From Roseburia hominis (GTDB taxonomy: Bacteria; Bacillota; Clostridia; Lachnospirales; Lachnospiraceae), in NCBI RefSeq assembly GCF_021531695.1, contig NZ_JADYUI010000002.1, positions 156,155-220,154 of the forward strand: 64,000 bases of DNA, in the 5' to 3' direction. This document shows, in pieces, positions 36,253 through 45,028 of this stretch. The notes beneath the pieces were generated by a model, which did not search any database, was not told where the DNA came from, and saw only the letters and a list, made by a program, of their open reading frames with translations. How positions within the stretch are numbered: the stretch's first letter is position 1; each line of letters begins with the position of its first letter. Made by a program: the position numbers and the translations under genes.

Positions 36253-37443
36253 TTACAGTAATGCAACTGTTTCACGACAGATTGCAAGTTCTTCATTCGT
36301 TGCTACTACCATGACCTTTACTTTTGAATCCGGTGTGGAAATTGTCATATAATCTTTGTTGTCATTATTTGCTTCTTCGTCAATTGTAACGCCAAGATAA
36401 CCAAAGTACTGGCAAATCTGGGAACGAAGTGCGGAAGCATTCTCACCAATTCCGGCCGTAAATGCAATGACATCCACACCATTCATAGCTGCTGCATAAG
36501 CACCGACATATTTTGCAACACGATATGCGAATGCATCCATGGCATCAGTTGCCTTTTTATTTCCGGCATAAGCTGCTTCTCTGATATCTCTGAAATCGCT
36601 TCCGATTCCGTCAGACATTCCAAGAAGACCGGACTTCTTATTCAGGATATTCATAACGCCGGTAATATCAAGATTCTCTTTTTTGGCGATAAACTCTAAT
36701 ACAGAAGGATCGATGTCACCACATCTGGTTCCCATAATAAGTCCCTCTAATGGGGTAAGTCCCATGGAAGTATCTACGGATTTTCCGCAATCTACAGCAC
36801 ATACACTCGCACCATTTCCAAGATGGCAGACAATTGTCTTTAATTCTTCATATGGTTTTCCGACAAGCTCTGCTACTTTCTTGGATACAAAGCTGTGACT
36901 GGTTCCGTGGAAACCGTATTTACGCACTTTGTATTTATCATAATATTCATATGGGATTCCGTACATATATGCTTTTTCCGGCATAGTCTGATGAAATGCC
37001 GTGTCAAATACACCAACCATCGGTACATTTGGCATAAGTTCCTGACATGCACGGATACCGATTAAGTTCGCCGGATTATGAAGCGGTGCAAGATCGTTAC
37101 ATTCTTCAATAACCTTTAATACTTCTTCTGTCAAAATAGTGGAGGATGCAAATTTTTCCCCACCATGTACTACTCTGTGTCCTACGGCTCCGATTTCGGC
37201 GAGGCTCTTTAACACACCGGTCTTTGGATTTACCAATGCATCAAGCACAAGCTGAATGGCCTGTTTATGTGTAGGCATATCTGCCTTTGTTACTTCTTTT
37301 TCTCCACCCTGCGGTTTGTAATTCAAGATACCGTCAATACCAATTCTTTCGCAAAGTCCCTTTGCTAATACTTCCTCTGTTTCAGAATCGATTACCTGAT
37401 ATTTTAAGGAAGAACTTCCACAGTTAATTACTAAAACGTTCAT
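36253..37443 (-). CDS. ackA: Acetate kinase
   Basis: A 396-residue enzyme that makes ATP and acetate from acetyl phosphate and ADP, a main energy step in fermentative Clostridia. The N-terminal phosphate-binding NCGSSSLKYQVI, GHRVVHGGEKFA, the FDTAFHQTMP segment and the catalytic-arginine region KVRKYGFHGTSHSFVS are all intact; GIGENASALR is near the end. The gene for phosphotransacetylase is not in the window. It has a good promoter, with a 6-bp leader hairpin (AAGCCC/GGGCTT, 37475-37505), and is divergent from tmcAL, whose enzyme consumes acetate. Confidence 0.97.
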   Translation of the reverse strand: MNVLVINCGSSSLKYQVIDSETEEVLAKGLCERIGIDGILNYKPQGGEKEVTKADMPTHKQAIQLVLDALVNPKTGVLKSLAEIGAVGHRVVHGGEKFASSTILTEEVLKVIEECNDLAPLHNPANLIGIRACQELMPNVPMVGVFDTAFHQTMPEKAYMYGIPYEYYDKYKVRKYGFHGTSHSFVSKKVAELVGKPYEELKTIVCHLGNGASVCAVDCGKSVDTSMGLTPLEGLIMGTRCGDIDPSVLEFIAKKENLDITGVMNILNKKSGLLGMSDGIGSDFRDIREAAYAGNKKATDAMDAFAYRVAKYVGAYAAAMNGVDVIAFTAGIGENASALRSQICQYFGYLGVTIDEEANNDNKDYMTISTPDSKVKVMVVATNEELAICRETVALL

Positions 37444-37518
37444 ATGATATCTCCTTTTCTGCTATACGCAACTTAAGCCCTTCTTACTTTTCACCAAGCG
37501 GGCTTCTCTCTGCTTTTC

Positions 37519-37547
37519 ATTATAAAACATTCTAAAATTGTATACAA
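37519..37547 (-). promoter_or_regulatory. Predicted sigma-A promoter of ackA
   Basis: Minus strand TTGTAT (37542-37547), 17-bp spacer, TATAAT (37519-37524), giving a leader of about 68 nt. Confidence 0.75.
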
Positions 37548-37684
37548 GGCTAATTTTGTTTGTTTTTAGATGCACACACGGTAATTTATCTGTTTTTTGC
37601 TTTCACGCTTCGCGCACTCCATATTTTGTGATAAGATATATCTGTCTTTGGTTTCATTATAAATTGCTAAAGGAGGTTTTATTC

Positions 37685-38932
37685 ATGAAGGTTACCGGAA
37701 TCATTGCCGAATACAATCCTTTTCATAATGGTCATCTTTACCAGCTTACTGAGGCACGAAAAAGAACGGATGCCGATTTTATTATTGTTGTAATGAGCGG
37801 TGATTTTATGCAACGCGGCACACCTGCTATCGTAAACAAATGGGAGCGTACCAGAATGGCGCTTTCAAACGGCGCGGATCTTGTTTTGGAGCTTCCCTGT
37901 GTATTTGCTACCGCAAGTGCTAATTTGTTTGCACTTGGTGGTGTTTCTTTGCTTGCAAGAACAGGAGTTGTCACAGATTTATGTTTCGGTGCAGAAACAG
38001 ATTCTATTACGGATTTTCTGACTCTCGCTGAATTTTTAAATAAGGAACCTGCGTTTTTTAAAAACACATTAAAAAATGAGCTAAAAAAAGGGGTTAGTTT
38101 TCCCGTCGCAAGAAGTTCTGCACTTTTAACCGAAACCTCCCTGCCTGATTCTTCCCAGGAGCTTTTATCTTCGCCAAACAATATTTTAGGCATAGAATAT
38201 TGTAAAGCACTTTTTGCACTTTCTTCTTCTATAAAACCGCACATCATCAAACGGGAAGGCAGTGGTTACAATGACACTGATATTTCTAAAAGTGGTCATT
38301 TTGCCTCTGCAAGTGCAATCCGAACTGTTTTACTGAATCCGTCAAAATCCGCGTTAGTTTCTGATATTTCTTCGTTCCTTCCTGCTTCTTCTTTGGAGCT
38401 TTTAGACAATAACCAAAACAAGCAGGCATTCTTATCCGAAAACGATTTTTCTTTACTTTTGCATTATCAATTACTTCGCGAGATGGATTTCGGATTTTCT
38501 TCTTATTCAGACGTAAGTGAAGATTTATCGAACCGAATTCAAAATAAAGTTTCCAGCTTTACAAACTGGTCTGATTTTGCACTTTCCTTAAAATCGAAAG
38601 AACTCACCTACACCAGAATAAACCGGGCGCTAACCCATATTTTACTGGGCATTACGAACGACAAACTTCTGTTTGCGAAGTCAAACCATCCCCTGTATCT
38701 TCGTATCCTCGGTTTTTCAAAGAATGCTTCTCTTTTGCTTTCTTCCATAAAGCATAACAGCAGTATTCCTTTGATTTCCAAGCTTGCCGATGCGAAAAAT
38801 TCGCTTTCTGCCGCTTCTTATGCTATGCTAAAGACAGATATTTTTGCATCGGATGTTTACCGTACTGTAAAAACAGCAAAAACCGGACAAAATAATCCGA
38901 ATGAATTTAAACAAAGTCCGATTTTATTATAA
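37685..38932 (+). CDS. tmcAL: tRNA(Met) cytidine acetate ligase TmcAL (YlbM)
   Basis: A 415-residue nucleotidyltransferase-fold enzyme. In B. subtilis TmcAL activates acetate with ATP and acetylates the wobble C34 of elongator tRNA(Met). The N-terminal KVTGIIAEYNPFHNGHLYQL holds the HxGH-type ATP site and VVMSGDFMQRGTPAIVNKW the next conserved block; the C-terminal part binds tRNA. The true start is ATG 37685, 9 nt after AAAGGAGG; 49 codons of open frame upstream are leader sequence. It is divergent from ackA and followed by a PHP gene with a 25-bp gap. Confidence 0.93.
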   Translation: MKVTGIIAEYNPFHNGHLYQLTEARKRTDADFIIVVMSGDFMQRGTPAIVNKWERTRMALSNGADLVLELPCVFATASANLFALGGVSLLARTGVVTDLCFGAETDSITDFLTLAEFLNKEPAFFKNTLKNELKKGVSFPVARSSALLTETSLPDSSQELLSSPNNILGIEYCKALFALSSSIKPHIIKREGSGYNDTDISKSGHFASASAIRTVLLNPSKSALVSDISSFLPASSLELLDNNQNKQAFLSENDFSLLLHYQLLREMDFGFSSYSDVSEDLSNRIQNKVSSFTNWSDFALSLKSKELTYTRINRALTHILLGITNDKLLFAKSNHPLYLRILGFSKNASLLLSSIKHNSSIPLISKLADAKNSLSAASYAMLKTDIFASDVYRTVKTAKTGQNNPNEFKQSPILL

Positions 38933-38957
38933 AAGAACCGGCAGAATGGAGTATATT

Positions 38958-39743
38958 ATGACTTATCCTATGATTTGTAATTATCACACGCACACCACAC
39001 GCTGTCAGCATGCATTTGGAACTGATCGCGAATATGTAGAAGCCGCAATTAGTGCCGGCATTAAAAAGCTTGGCTTTTCCGACCATGTTCCTTATCCCTT
39101 TAAGGACGGATATGTTTCCCATATTCGTATGGCAACAGACGAAACGGAAGATTATGTAACAAGCGTACAGGCCTTAAAAGCCGAATATAAAGATGATATC
39201 GAAATTTTTCTGGGATTTGAGGCAGAATATTTAAAAGACCTCTGGGATGATTTAAAAGCGTTTCTCGCTCCTTATCACATTGACTATCTGATTCTCGGAC
39301 AGCATTTTCTAGGAATGGAAGGAGACGGAAATTACTGTGGCAGACCAAGCCCGGATGAAGAAAGGCTCACCAAATATGTAGATACGGTAATAGAGGCCCT
39401 TCGCACGAATTGTTTTTCATACCTCGCACATCCTGACCTCATTAATTTTACAGGCGATGAAAAAGTTTATAAAAGACAGATGACACGCTTGTGCCTCACT
39501 GCGAAAGAATTAAACATTCCTTTAGAAATCAACCTTCTCGGTCTTATGGAACAAAGACAATATCCAAGCAACCGCTTCTTTTCCCTTGCTTCTTCGCTTG
39601 GTAATTCTTTTATTTTAGGAAGAGATGCTCACGAACCCACGATGTTTTTAGACAAGCAAACCTTAGATGATACCTGTCTTTTTGCTCAGAAACATCAGAT
39701 TGTACCTTTACTGGATGTGATTTTGCGGAAACCCATGTTCTAA
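38958..39743 (+). CDS. PHP-domain phosphoesterase (HisK-type histidinol-phosphatase-like)
   Basis: A 261-residue PHP-domain metal-dependent phosphoesterase. The metal ligands appear in order: YHTHTTRC, GFSDHVPYPF, GFEAEYLKD, ILGQHFLG, LAHPDLINF and GRDAHEPTMF, the pattern of class 2 histidinol phosphatases (HisK). No other his genes are near, so histidinol phosphate is only the most likely substrate. The start ATG 38958 follows GGAG by 6 nt; upstream in-frame starts overlap tmcAL. It is transcribed with tmcAL and ends at a hairpin. Confidence 0.85.
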   Translation: MTYPMICNYHTHTTRCQHAFGTDREYVEAAISAGIKKLGFSDHVPYPFKDGYVSHIRMATDETEDYVTSVQALKAEYKDDIEIFLGFEAEYLKDLWDDLKAFLAPYHIDYLILGQHFLGMEGDGNYCGRPSPDEERLTKYVDTVIEALRTNCFSYLAHPDLINFTGDEKVYKRQMTRLCLTAKELNIPLEINLLGLMEQRQYPSNRFFSLASSLGNSFILGRDAHEPTMFLDKQTLDDTCLFAQKHQIVPLLDVILRKPMF

Positions 39744-39768
39744 TTTGAACCATTCAGGCAGTCCCATA

Positions 39769-39797
39769 CCTCTAAGTTATAGAAATATAAGTAGAGG
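39769..39797. terminator. Hairpin between converging PHP and purH genes
   Basis: CCTCTA (39769-39774) pairs with TAGAGG (39792-39797), and inside it TTATA pairs with TATAA after a single mismatch, with a short loop. No uridine run follows on either strand. The rest of the 146-bp gap shows nothing further apart from a 5-bp AATGC/GCATT stem at 39878-39890. Confidence 0.5.
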
Positions 39798-39889
39798 CAG
39801 GGGACATATTTATATCAGTAGGGGCAGTTGCTCATGACGTGCATATACAATGTCATTAAGCCACTTTCCCCTCTGAATGCTATGCATTT

Positions 39890-41068
39890 TTAGTGATGGA
39901 ACAAACGGATTCCTGTGAATGCCATTGCCATACCATATTTATTACATGTCTCAATAACATTATCATCACGGATAGAACCACCCGGCTGTGCCACATAAGA
40001 AACACCGCTTCTATGTGCACGTTCAATGTTATCTCCGAATGGGAAGAATGCATCGGAACCAAGTGCAACATTTGTGTTCTTGTCTAACCATGCACGCTTT
40101 TCTTCTTTTGTAAATACTTCCGGTTTGGTCTTAAAGATATGTTCCCATGCACCATCTGCAAGAACATCCATATAATCTTCACCGATATACAAATCGATTG
40201 CATTATCTCTGTCAGCTCTGCGAATACTGTCTAAGAACGGAAGATTTAATACCTTCGGACACTGACGAAGCCACCAGTTGTCTGCCTTTTGTCCGGCAAG
40301 ACGTGTACAATGGATTCTGGACTGCTGCCCTGCACCGATACCGATTGCCTGACCATCTTTTACATAACATACAGAATTGGACTGGGTGTATTTTAATGTA
40401 ATCATGGAAATGGCAAGATCTCTCTTGGCAGATTCCGGAATTTCTTTCTTGTCTGTTACCACATTATCAAAGAAATGCTCATCAATATTTAATTCATTTC
40501 TTCCCTGCTCAAATGTAATTCCAAATACCTGTTTTTTCTCGATTGGATTCGGCACATAGTTTGCATCAATCTCAATTACATTATAATTTCCTTTTTTCTT
40601 TTCTTTTAAGATTTCTAATGCTTCCGGTTCATAACCAGGTGCAATCACACCATCGGATACTTCTCTTTTGATAATCTTTGCGGTAGCCACGTCACAAACA
40701 TCCGATAATGCAATAAAATCTCCAAAGGAAGACATACGGTCTGCGCCTCTGGCTCTCGCATAGGCATTTGCAAGCGGAGTGAATTCCACATCCATATCAT
40801 CTACCCAGTAAATTTTTCTCTCTACCTCAGAAAGCGGCAAACCAACTGCTGCTCCTGCAGGAGATACATGTTTAAAGGAAGTTGCTGCCGGAAGTCCGGT
40901 TGCTTTCTTTAACTCACTTACTAACTGCCATCCGTTAAAAGCGTCCAAAAAATTGATATACCCCGGCTTTCCACACAAAACCTTAATTGGCAGTTCGCCT
41001 TCTTCCATGTAAATTCTGGAAGGTTTCTGATTTGGATTGCAGCCATATTTTAATTCTAACTCTTTCAT
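39890..41068 (-). CDS. purH: AICAR formyltransferase without IMP cyclohydrolase domain
   Basis: A 392-residue protein matching only the C-terminal AICAR transformylase half of PurH. It should formylate AICAR to FAICAR using 10-formyl-tetrahydrofolate. The catalytic Lys-His is in [13 protein letters not shown] (about residue 65), and [19 protein letters not shown] and [14 protein letters not shown] are conserved blocks. The N-terminal cyclohydrolase domain of bifunctional PurH is missing; this activity is supplied by the PurO-type gene 76 bp upstream. Start ATG 41068 behind GAGGA. Stand-alone forms of this length occur in other Lachnospiraceae. Confidence 0.9.
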   Translation of the reverse strand: MKELELKYGCNPNQKPSRIYMEEGELPIKVLCGKPGYINFLDAFNGWQLVSELKKATGLPAATSFKHVSPAGAAVGLPLSEVERKIYWVDDMDVEFTPLANAYARARGADRMSSFGDFIALSDVCDVATAKIIKREVSDGVIAPGYEPEALEILKEKKKGNYNVIEIDANYVPNPIEKKQVFGITFEQGRNELNIDEHFFDNVVTDKKEIPESAKRDLAISMITLKYTQSNSVCYVKDGQAIGIGAGQQSRIHCTRLAGQKADNWWLRQCPKVLNLPFLDSIRRADRDNAIDLYIGEDYMDVLADGAWEHIFKTKPEVFTKEEKRAWLDKNTNVALGSDAFFPFGDNIERAHRSGVSYVAQPGGSIRDDNVIETCNKYGMAMAFTGIRLFHH

Positions 41069-41144
41069 GATTTTTCCTCACTTATTCTTCTATCCCGATT
41101 TTCCCTGTCCGTCGCATATTTTTATCTGTCACCGTACAGACAAA

Positions 41145-41858
41145 TTATTTATTTTTATTTATAATACGTGTCTCATATTTTCCTGTTGCAATATCAATGT
41201 AACGCACAAACAAAGACACCTTGTTATCTTCATTGAGATTTTCCCATACCTGTTTGGTGAACGCATCAATGTCACCGGAAATCCCAACAAGTGTCGGTTC
41301 TCCCTCAAAGCTTGGTAATGGATTTCCATCTCCCATATAAGTATGGATAAAATGTCCTTCTCCGGCAACCGGGTTTTCATATGCAAATGTATAACGGTTG
41401 CAGGCATCCGGATTGCCATTGTTGCTCTTTAAAATGGATAAAGCATAGTTATATTTTCCATCTTCCACATGCATGATACCGGAAATACGTGGTGTGTAAT
41501 TCGGTGCATCCGGCTCAAACTCTCTGGTACGAAGTGCCTGTTCAAATGTCTGCTGCTTATCCATCAATTCGTAAATGGTATCCGTCTGATCTCCATTGGT
41601 AACGATGGTCTTATTGCCAAGCACACGCACCGGTGCATAAATAATAAGGCTTGGATCTGTCAATTTTGAAGGATCAAATGCCTGCGTACGGATTCCTTCC
41701 CCGTCTTCTACAAAAACACGATTACGGCTGTTTTCGCTTCTTCCCATAATGAAATATGCAGTTACCGCATACTTACCATCTGCTGATTTTCCAATAACGA
41801 TTCCTCGTCCCGGGTAAGAATTCCCACTTAATTCTTTTTCTAATGACATTTTCTCCAT
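41145..41858 (-). CDS. purO: IMP cyclohydrolase, PurO-type
   Basis: A 237-residue protein of the archaeal-type IMP cyclohydrolase (PurO) fold, which closes FAICAR to IMP, the last step of de novo purine synthesis. Landmarks are GNSYPGRGIVIGKSADGKYA near the N-terminus, MGRSENSRNRVF, and PNYTPRISGIMHVEDGKYNY in the middle. It is unrelated to the PurH N-terminal domain. It is cotranscribed with the stand-alone formyltransferase. Start ATG 41858 follows GGAGG by 7 nt. Its 180-nt leader carries a 16-bp dyad. Confidence 0.88.
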   Translation of the reverse strand: MEKMSLEKELSGNSYPGRGIVIGKSADGKYAVTAYFIMGRSENSRNRVFVEDGEGIRTQAFDPSKLTDPSLIIYAPVRVLGNKTIVTNGDQTDTIYELMDKQQTFEQALRTREFEPDAPNYTPRISGIMHVEDGKYNYALSILKSNNGNPDACNRYTFAYENPVAGEGHFIHTYMGDGNPLPSFEGEPTLVGISGDIDAFTKQVWENLNEDNKVSLFVRYIDIATGKYETRIINKNK

Positions 41859-41895
41859 GTCAAAACCTCCTTATCCTTTGGCTGTTTCCTATTAT

Positions 41896-41911
41896 TACAC
41901 CTACAGGTGTA
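41896..41911. promoter_or_regulatory. 16-bp dyad in the purO leader
   Basis: TACACC-TACA-GGTGTA forms a 6-bp inverted repeat 37 bp before the purO start. It could be an operator or a small hairpin. The leader also contains GTTCAG/CTGAAC complementary segments. Confidence 0.45.
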
Positions 41912-41973
41912 GTTTTAGTAACTGTTCAGCTCACACCCATGATAATTGTTATGACTGAACTGTCACTAATTTT

Positions 41974-42002
41974 ATTCTAACATCTCAGCCATTTTTTGAC
42001 AA
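41974..42002 (-). promoter_or_regulatory. Predicted sigma-A promoter of purO-purH
   Basis: Minus strand TTGTCA (41997-42002), 17-bp spacer, TAGAAT (41974-41979). The transcript leader would be about 110 nt. I see no guanine riboswitch consensus. Confidence 0.65.
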
Positions 42003-42100
42003 TGGATTTCTTGTATTAGCTGTATGAAATTATTTTCTTTTTCTTATTAGGTATACTTATAAATATTGGGGTATCAAAAGGTCACAAAAAAATTTAATCT

Positions 42101-42571
42101 TCAAGAAAGAGAGCAAATTGTTTTCAGAAATGCCTCACACCCTTCTTCGATATCCTGATATGTAATATCAAACTTTCCACTATACCAGGGATCCGAAATA
42201 TCCCTCGGTTCATCGGTATAATCCAAAAGGCGTTTTACCTTCTTATCCTTGTCACCGCCTAATATTTTAAGCATATTTCTGATATTGTAAGAATCCATGC
42301 CCAAAAGATAATCGTATTTCTCATAATCCGATTTTTTAAGCTGCACAGCCCTTTTCCCCTCACAGCCAATCCCATGCTTTGCAAGCTCTGCTTTTGCCGG
42401 TGGATAGACTGGATTGCCAACGTCTCCGTATATCTCTTCCGTGCTTGTGGCAGCCGAGGCAATGTAAAACTGCTCTGCCATGCCACGCTCCTTTACCATA
42501 TCTTTTAAAATAAATTCTGCCATTGGGGAACGGCAGATGTTGCCGTGGCACACAAATAATATTTTAATCAT
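42101..42571 (-). CDS. Low-molecular-weight protein-tyrosine phosphatase
   Basis: A 156-residue LMW phosphatase. The N-terminal P-loop VCHGNICRSPMAEFIL holds the catalytic cysteine and arginine (CX5R) and the general acid aspartate lies in DISDPWYSGKFD. It is the last chromosomal gene before the mobile element; its start is about 130 bp from the integrase arm-type repeats. Substrates in Clostridia are mostly unknown; low confidence for any specific pathway. Confidence 0.93.
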   Translation of the reverse strand: MIKILFVCHGNICRSPMAEFILKDMVKERGMAEQFYIASAATSTEEIYGDVGNPVYPPAKAELAKHGIGCEGKRAVQLKKSDYEKYDYLLGMDSYNIRNMLKILGGDKDKKVKRLLDYTDEPRDISDPWYSGKFDITYQDIEEGCEAFLKTICSLS

Positions 42572-42702
42572 GCCTTAAAAACTCCTTGAAAATGCTGATT
42601 TTCCTTGATTTTACGCCACTTTATACGATTTGCTGTGATAGATTGTTTTCTTCGTTTTCGTCGCATATCGTGGCATAAATTCGTATATTTTGTCATCCAA
42701 AT

Positions 42703-42748
42703 TTAGTAAAAATCTTAGTAAAACAGCTCGATTTTCTCATTTTACTAA
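42703..42748. other. Probable integrase arm-type sites at the element end
   Basis: TTAGTAAAA occurs at 42703-42711 and 42715-42723, 12 bp apart in direct orientation, and once inverted (TTTTACTAA) at 42740-42748. They lie in the 227-bp gap between the phosphatase and the integrase stop codon, the expected place for the arm-type repeats bound by the N-terminal domain of Tn916-type integrases. The core crossover must be near or left of here; the other end is outside the window, so the exact boundary cannot be drawn. Confidence 0.5.
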
Positions 42749-42798
42749 AGACTTTTTCCACTTAGGTTATCTTTTAGTTGTATCAATATTTTTAAATT

Positions 42799-44013
42799 TT
42801 AAGCCATTTTAGCATATTTGCCAAGTTCTTCCTTGGCATCCTCTGCTCCCAGATGCGTATATGTATTCAGGGTAACTCCTATATCAGAATGCCCCATTAG
42901 ATATTGAAGTGTCTTGGGATTCATTCCGCTTTTTGCCATGTTACTGCAATAAGTATGTCTGCAAACATGAGGTGTGATCTTAGGTAATTGTTCCTTATAG
43001 ATTCGATTATGTTTTGCCAATGCCCACTCAAAATGTTTTTCCCAATGCAAGGCAACTTCCGGCATATCCTTCTTATCCAAAAACAAAAATCCCTTATATC
43101 CATCAATCACAGGTTCCTTCTTGGGTTTTTTCCGATTTTCAACAATACGCTTAAAACATTCATACACTTCTTCGGTCATAGGAATGATTCTGGTTCCACT
43201 TGATGTTTTCGTATCCTCAATAATATACTTCATTCCTCTGGTCCTTTGAAGCTGATGATTTACACTTATTTGTTTTTCTTCAAAATCAATATCGGAAAGT
43301 GTCAATCCGCAAAACTCTGAAATACGAAGCCCGGTTTTAAAGAGGATAAACATACCATCATAGTATCGTTTATAATGCTCATCATTCTTAATAAATTCCA
43401 AGAACTTTCTTTCTTGTTTTCTGGTTATGGCTTCTCTTGTTACACTATCGTTTACAACTACTGTACATAGTTGAAACTCGAACGGATTTTTACGAATCAA
43501 ATCATCGTCTACAGCCATTTGAAAAGCAGGTCTTACCACTCCCCGGACTGAATGAATGGTGCTATATCCCCTACCATCTGCCTGAAGCTTAATCAACCAC
43601 GCCTTTGCATCTGATAGTTTTACCTTATCAATCCTTTTGGCACCAAATTCCTCTTTCTTAATAATGTTGATAACAAAGTTATAATTCGCTTCTGTATTAT
43701 GACGAACACCTGTCTTTTGACCTATATACTTCTTTACTAACTCAAGAACTGTCAAATTGTCACCATATGGAGTAATACCATCATTTATATCTTTTAAAAC
43801 GGCTTTTTCCTTCTCTCTAAGTGACTGACAGGGTCTTCTTCCTGCCGGAAGTGGATCTGTCGATTCTAACTTCCAACTGTAAAGGAATTTCTGCTTCCCA
43901 AAGCAATCTGTATAAACAAATGCATATCTTCCATCCGTTCGCTGGCTTTCTCCGTTTCGTAAAATACGTCCTTTCTTATCACGTCTTTTCTGATTGCGAT
44001 TTCTTTCACTCAA
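42799..44013 (-). CDS. int: Tn916-type tyrosine integrase
   Basis: A 404-residue tyrosine recombinase, nearly the same length as Tn916 Int. The N-terminal arm-binding domain reads RGR-like KKGRILRNGESQRTDGRYAF and SLREKEKAVLKDINDGI. The catalytic residues are Arg in FKTGLRISEFCGLTL, His-x-x-Arg in TPHVCRHTYCSNMAKSGM, His in LMGHSDIGVT and Tyr in LNTYTHLG. The start is probably TTG 44013 (aligned with the Tn916 start), 9 nt behind GGAG; 15 codons of frame upstream are not homologous. It excises and inserts the element with the Xis encoded upstream. Confidence 0.95.
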   Translation of the reverse strand: MSERNRNQKRRDKKGRILRNGESQRTDGRYAFVYTDCFGKQKFLYSWKLESTDPLPAGRRPCQSLREKEKAVLKDINDGITPYGDNLTVLELVKKYIGQKTGVRHNTEANYNFVINIIKKEEFGAKRIDKVKLSDAKAWLIKLQADGRGYSTIHSVRGVVRPAFQMAVDDDLIRKNPFEFQLCTVVVNDSVTREAITRKQERKFLEFIKNDEHYKRYYDGMFILFKTGLRISEFCGLTLSDIDFEEKQISVNHQLQRTRGMKYIIEDTKTSSGTRIIPMTEEVYECFKRIVENRKKPKKEPVIDGYKGFLFLDKKDMPEVALHWEKHFEWALAKHNRIYKEQLPKITPHVCRHTYCSNMAKSGMNPKTLQYLMGHSDIGVTLNTYTHLGAEDAKEELGKYAKMA

Positions 44014-44039
44014 ACGCCTTCGCTCCTTTCTACGAAGAA

Positions 44040-44097
44040 GCCCTAGCACGACAGTCATATTATATCATACTAGGGCGGCATTTACCACTTTAAAGTG
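44040..44097. promoter_or_regulatory. Two inverted repeats between xis and int
   Basis: GCCCTAG (44040-44046) pairs with CTAGGGC (44070-44076), and the 12-bp perfect palindrome CACTTTAAAGTG lies at 44086-44097. A TATAAT box is inside the first repeat. They occupy the whole xis-int gap and may regulate integrase expression. Confidence 0.45.
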
Positions 44098-44122
44098 ATA
44101 AAGTTCTGTATTTCTTTTATTA

Positions 44123-44320
44123 CTACAAAGAAGTTGTCTGATTAAGGAATTCCTCAAATTTATGTCGGTTTATCAATGATTTATTCCCCACCTGAACAGT
44201 AAAGCAATAATCGGAATCAACGTTCTCAGAAATTAGCAGCCTTATCTTCTTTTCTCCAATTCCAAAATATTGAACAGCCTCATCAACTGTTAGCATATAT
44301 TTCTCCCATATTGGAACCAT
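44123..44320 (-). CDS. xis: Tn916-type excisionase
   Basis: A 65-residue winged-helix excisionase close in length to Tn916 Xis. The core IWEKYMLTVDEAVQYFGIGE then KKIRLLISEN and NRHKFEEFLNQT is typical of the family. It bends DNA at the element ends and directs Int toward excision. The ATG at 44320 (MVPIWEKY) follows AAAGGA closely; an ATG at 44377 further upstream, in the same frame, cannot be excluded. It lies 109 bp before the integrase start. Confidence 0.85.
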   Translation of the reverse strand: MVPIWEKYMLTVDEAVQYFGIGEKKIRLLISENVDSDYCFTVQVGNKSLINRHKFEEFLNQTTSL

Positions 44321-44788
44321 CTTTCCTTTCACTTTTGCCTCTGTATTATCTATTTTCAACACCTCCATCTTTCTCATAATAGGCAGCACTTTATCCGCCC
44401 ATGACAAACAGGAATCTATGCTCCTATTTCTCATCAGCAGATAACAAAAAATCCATACAGGTGGCAGTTCATTACTCTGCCCACATCGGTCTTGCACCGT
44501 CATTCAAATTGACCGGATCTCTCCGGAAGTATCATTATCACAGATATGCTTCATCGCCCTGTGTAACTGCTACACATTTTGCCAAATTCTTCTCGCTCCA
44601 TACCTTTGCTTCAATGTAGTGTTTCAACATTTCCTCACGTTCACTCAAAAAGAGCAGGTATCTCTTGGCGAATCTGCCTAGTGGCTCCGCATATCCTCAC
44701 GTCCTGTATGCAATCAATATTCAGTTGTCAAGGTACATGGTGCATACGCACCGATCAGCGAATGGAAAGGGACACCGCTGACCGACTG
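44321..44788. other. Non-coding stretch upstream of xis
   Basis: No convincing gene in 468 bp. On the minus strand there is a perfect -35 box TTGACA (44726-44731) with a poor -10 (TACAGG, 44703-44708) 17 bp downstream, and a small hairpin GGTGC-ATAC-GCACC (44739-44752) just before it. The stretch is GC-richer than the flanks. It may be the promoter region for xis-int or decayed coding sequence. Confidence 0.4.
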
Positions 44789-45028
44789 CTATGCAACTTC
44801 AAAAGCCAATATTTTCGTAATCAGCTTTGTTTCTAATCTGCGACGTAAAGTTTCATCAACACAGTAATGCGGATTCCCGCACTCATCATAGAGCATTCTT
44901 GTAGACAGAGCTGCAATATACCCCTCGTAATGTTTCAAAACCTCATTGATTGCTTCCACATCGCCGGAAGCTGCTGCCGCAATGATATGGTAAGGCAGCA
45001 ACTTTGAACATTTACTTGATTTCTCCAT
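44789..45028 (-). CDS. HTH_16 conjugative-transposon protein (Tn916 Orf8-like)
   Basis: A 79-residue protein with the HTH_16 core LLPYHIIAAAASGDVEAINE, then VLKHYEGYIAALSTR and DETLRRRLETKLITKILAFE. In Tn916-family elements it follows the sigma-like Orf7 and, with it, controls excision and transfer gene expression. Here it overlaps the sigma-like gene by 17 bp, so translation is coupled. Confidence 0.9.
   Translation of the reverse strand: MEKSSKCSKLLPYHIIAAAASGDVEAINEVLKHYEGYIAALSTRMLYDECGNPHYCVDETLRRRLETKLITKILAFEVA

Noticed and set aside
41859..42100. Guanine or other purine riboswitch before purO
   Set aside because: I did not find the conserved three-way-junction sequences; only a promoter and a small dyad.
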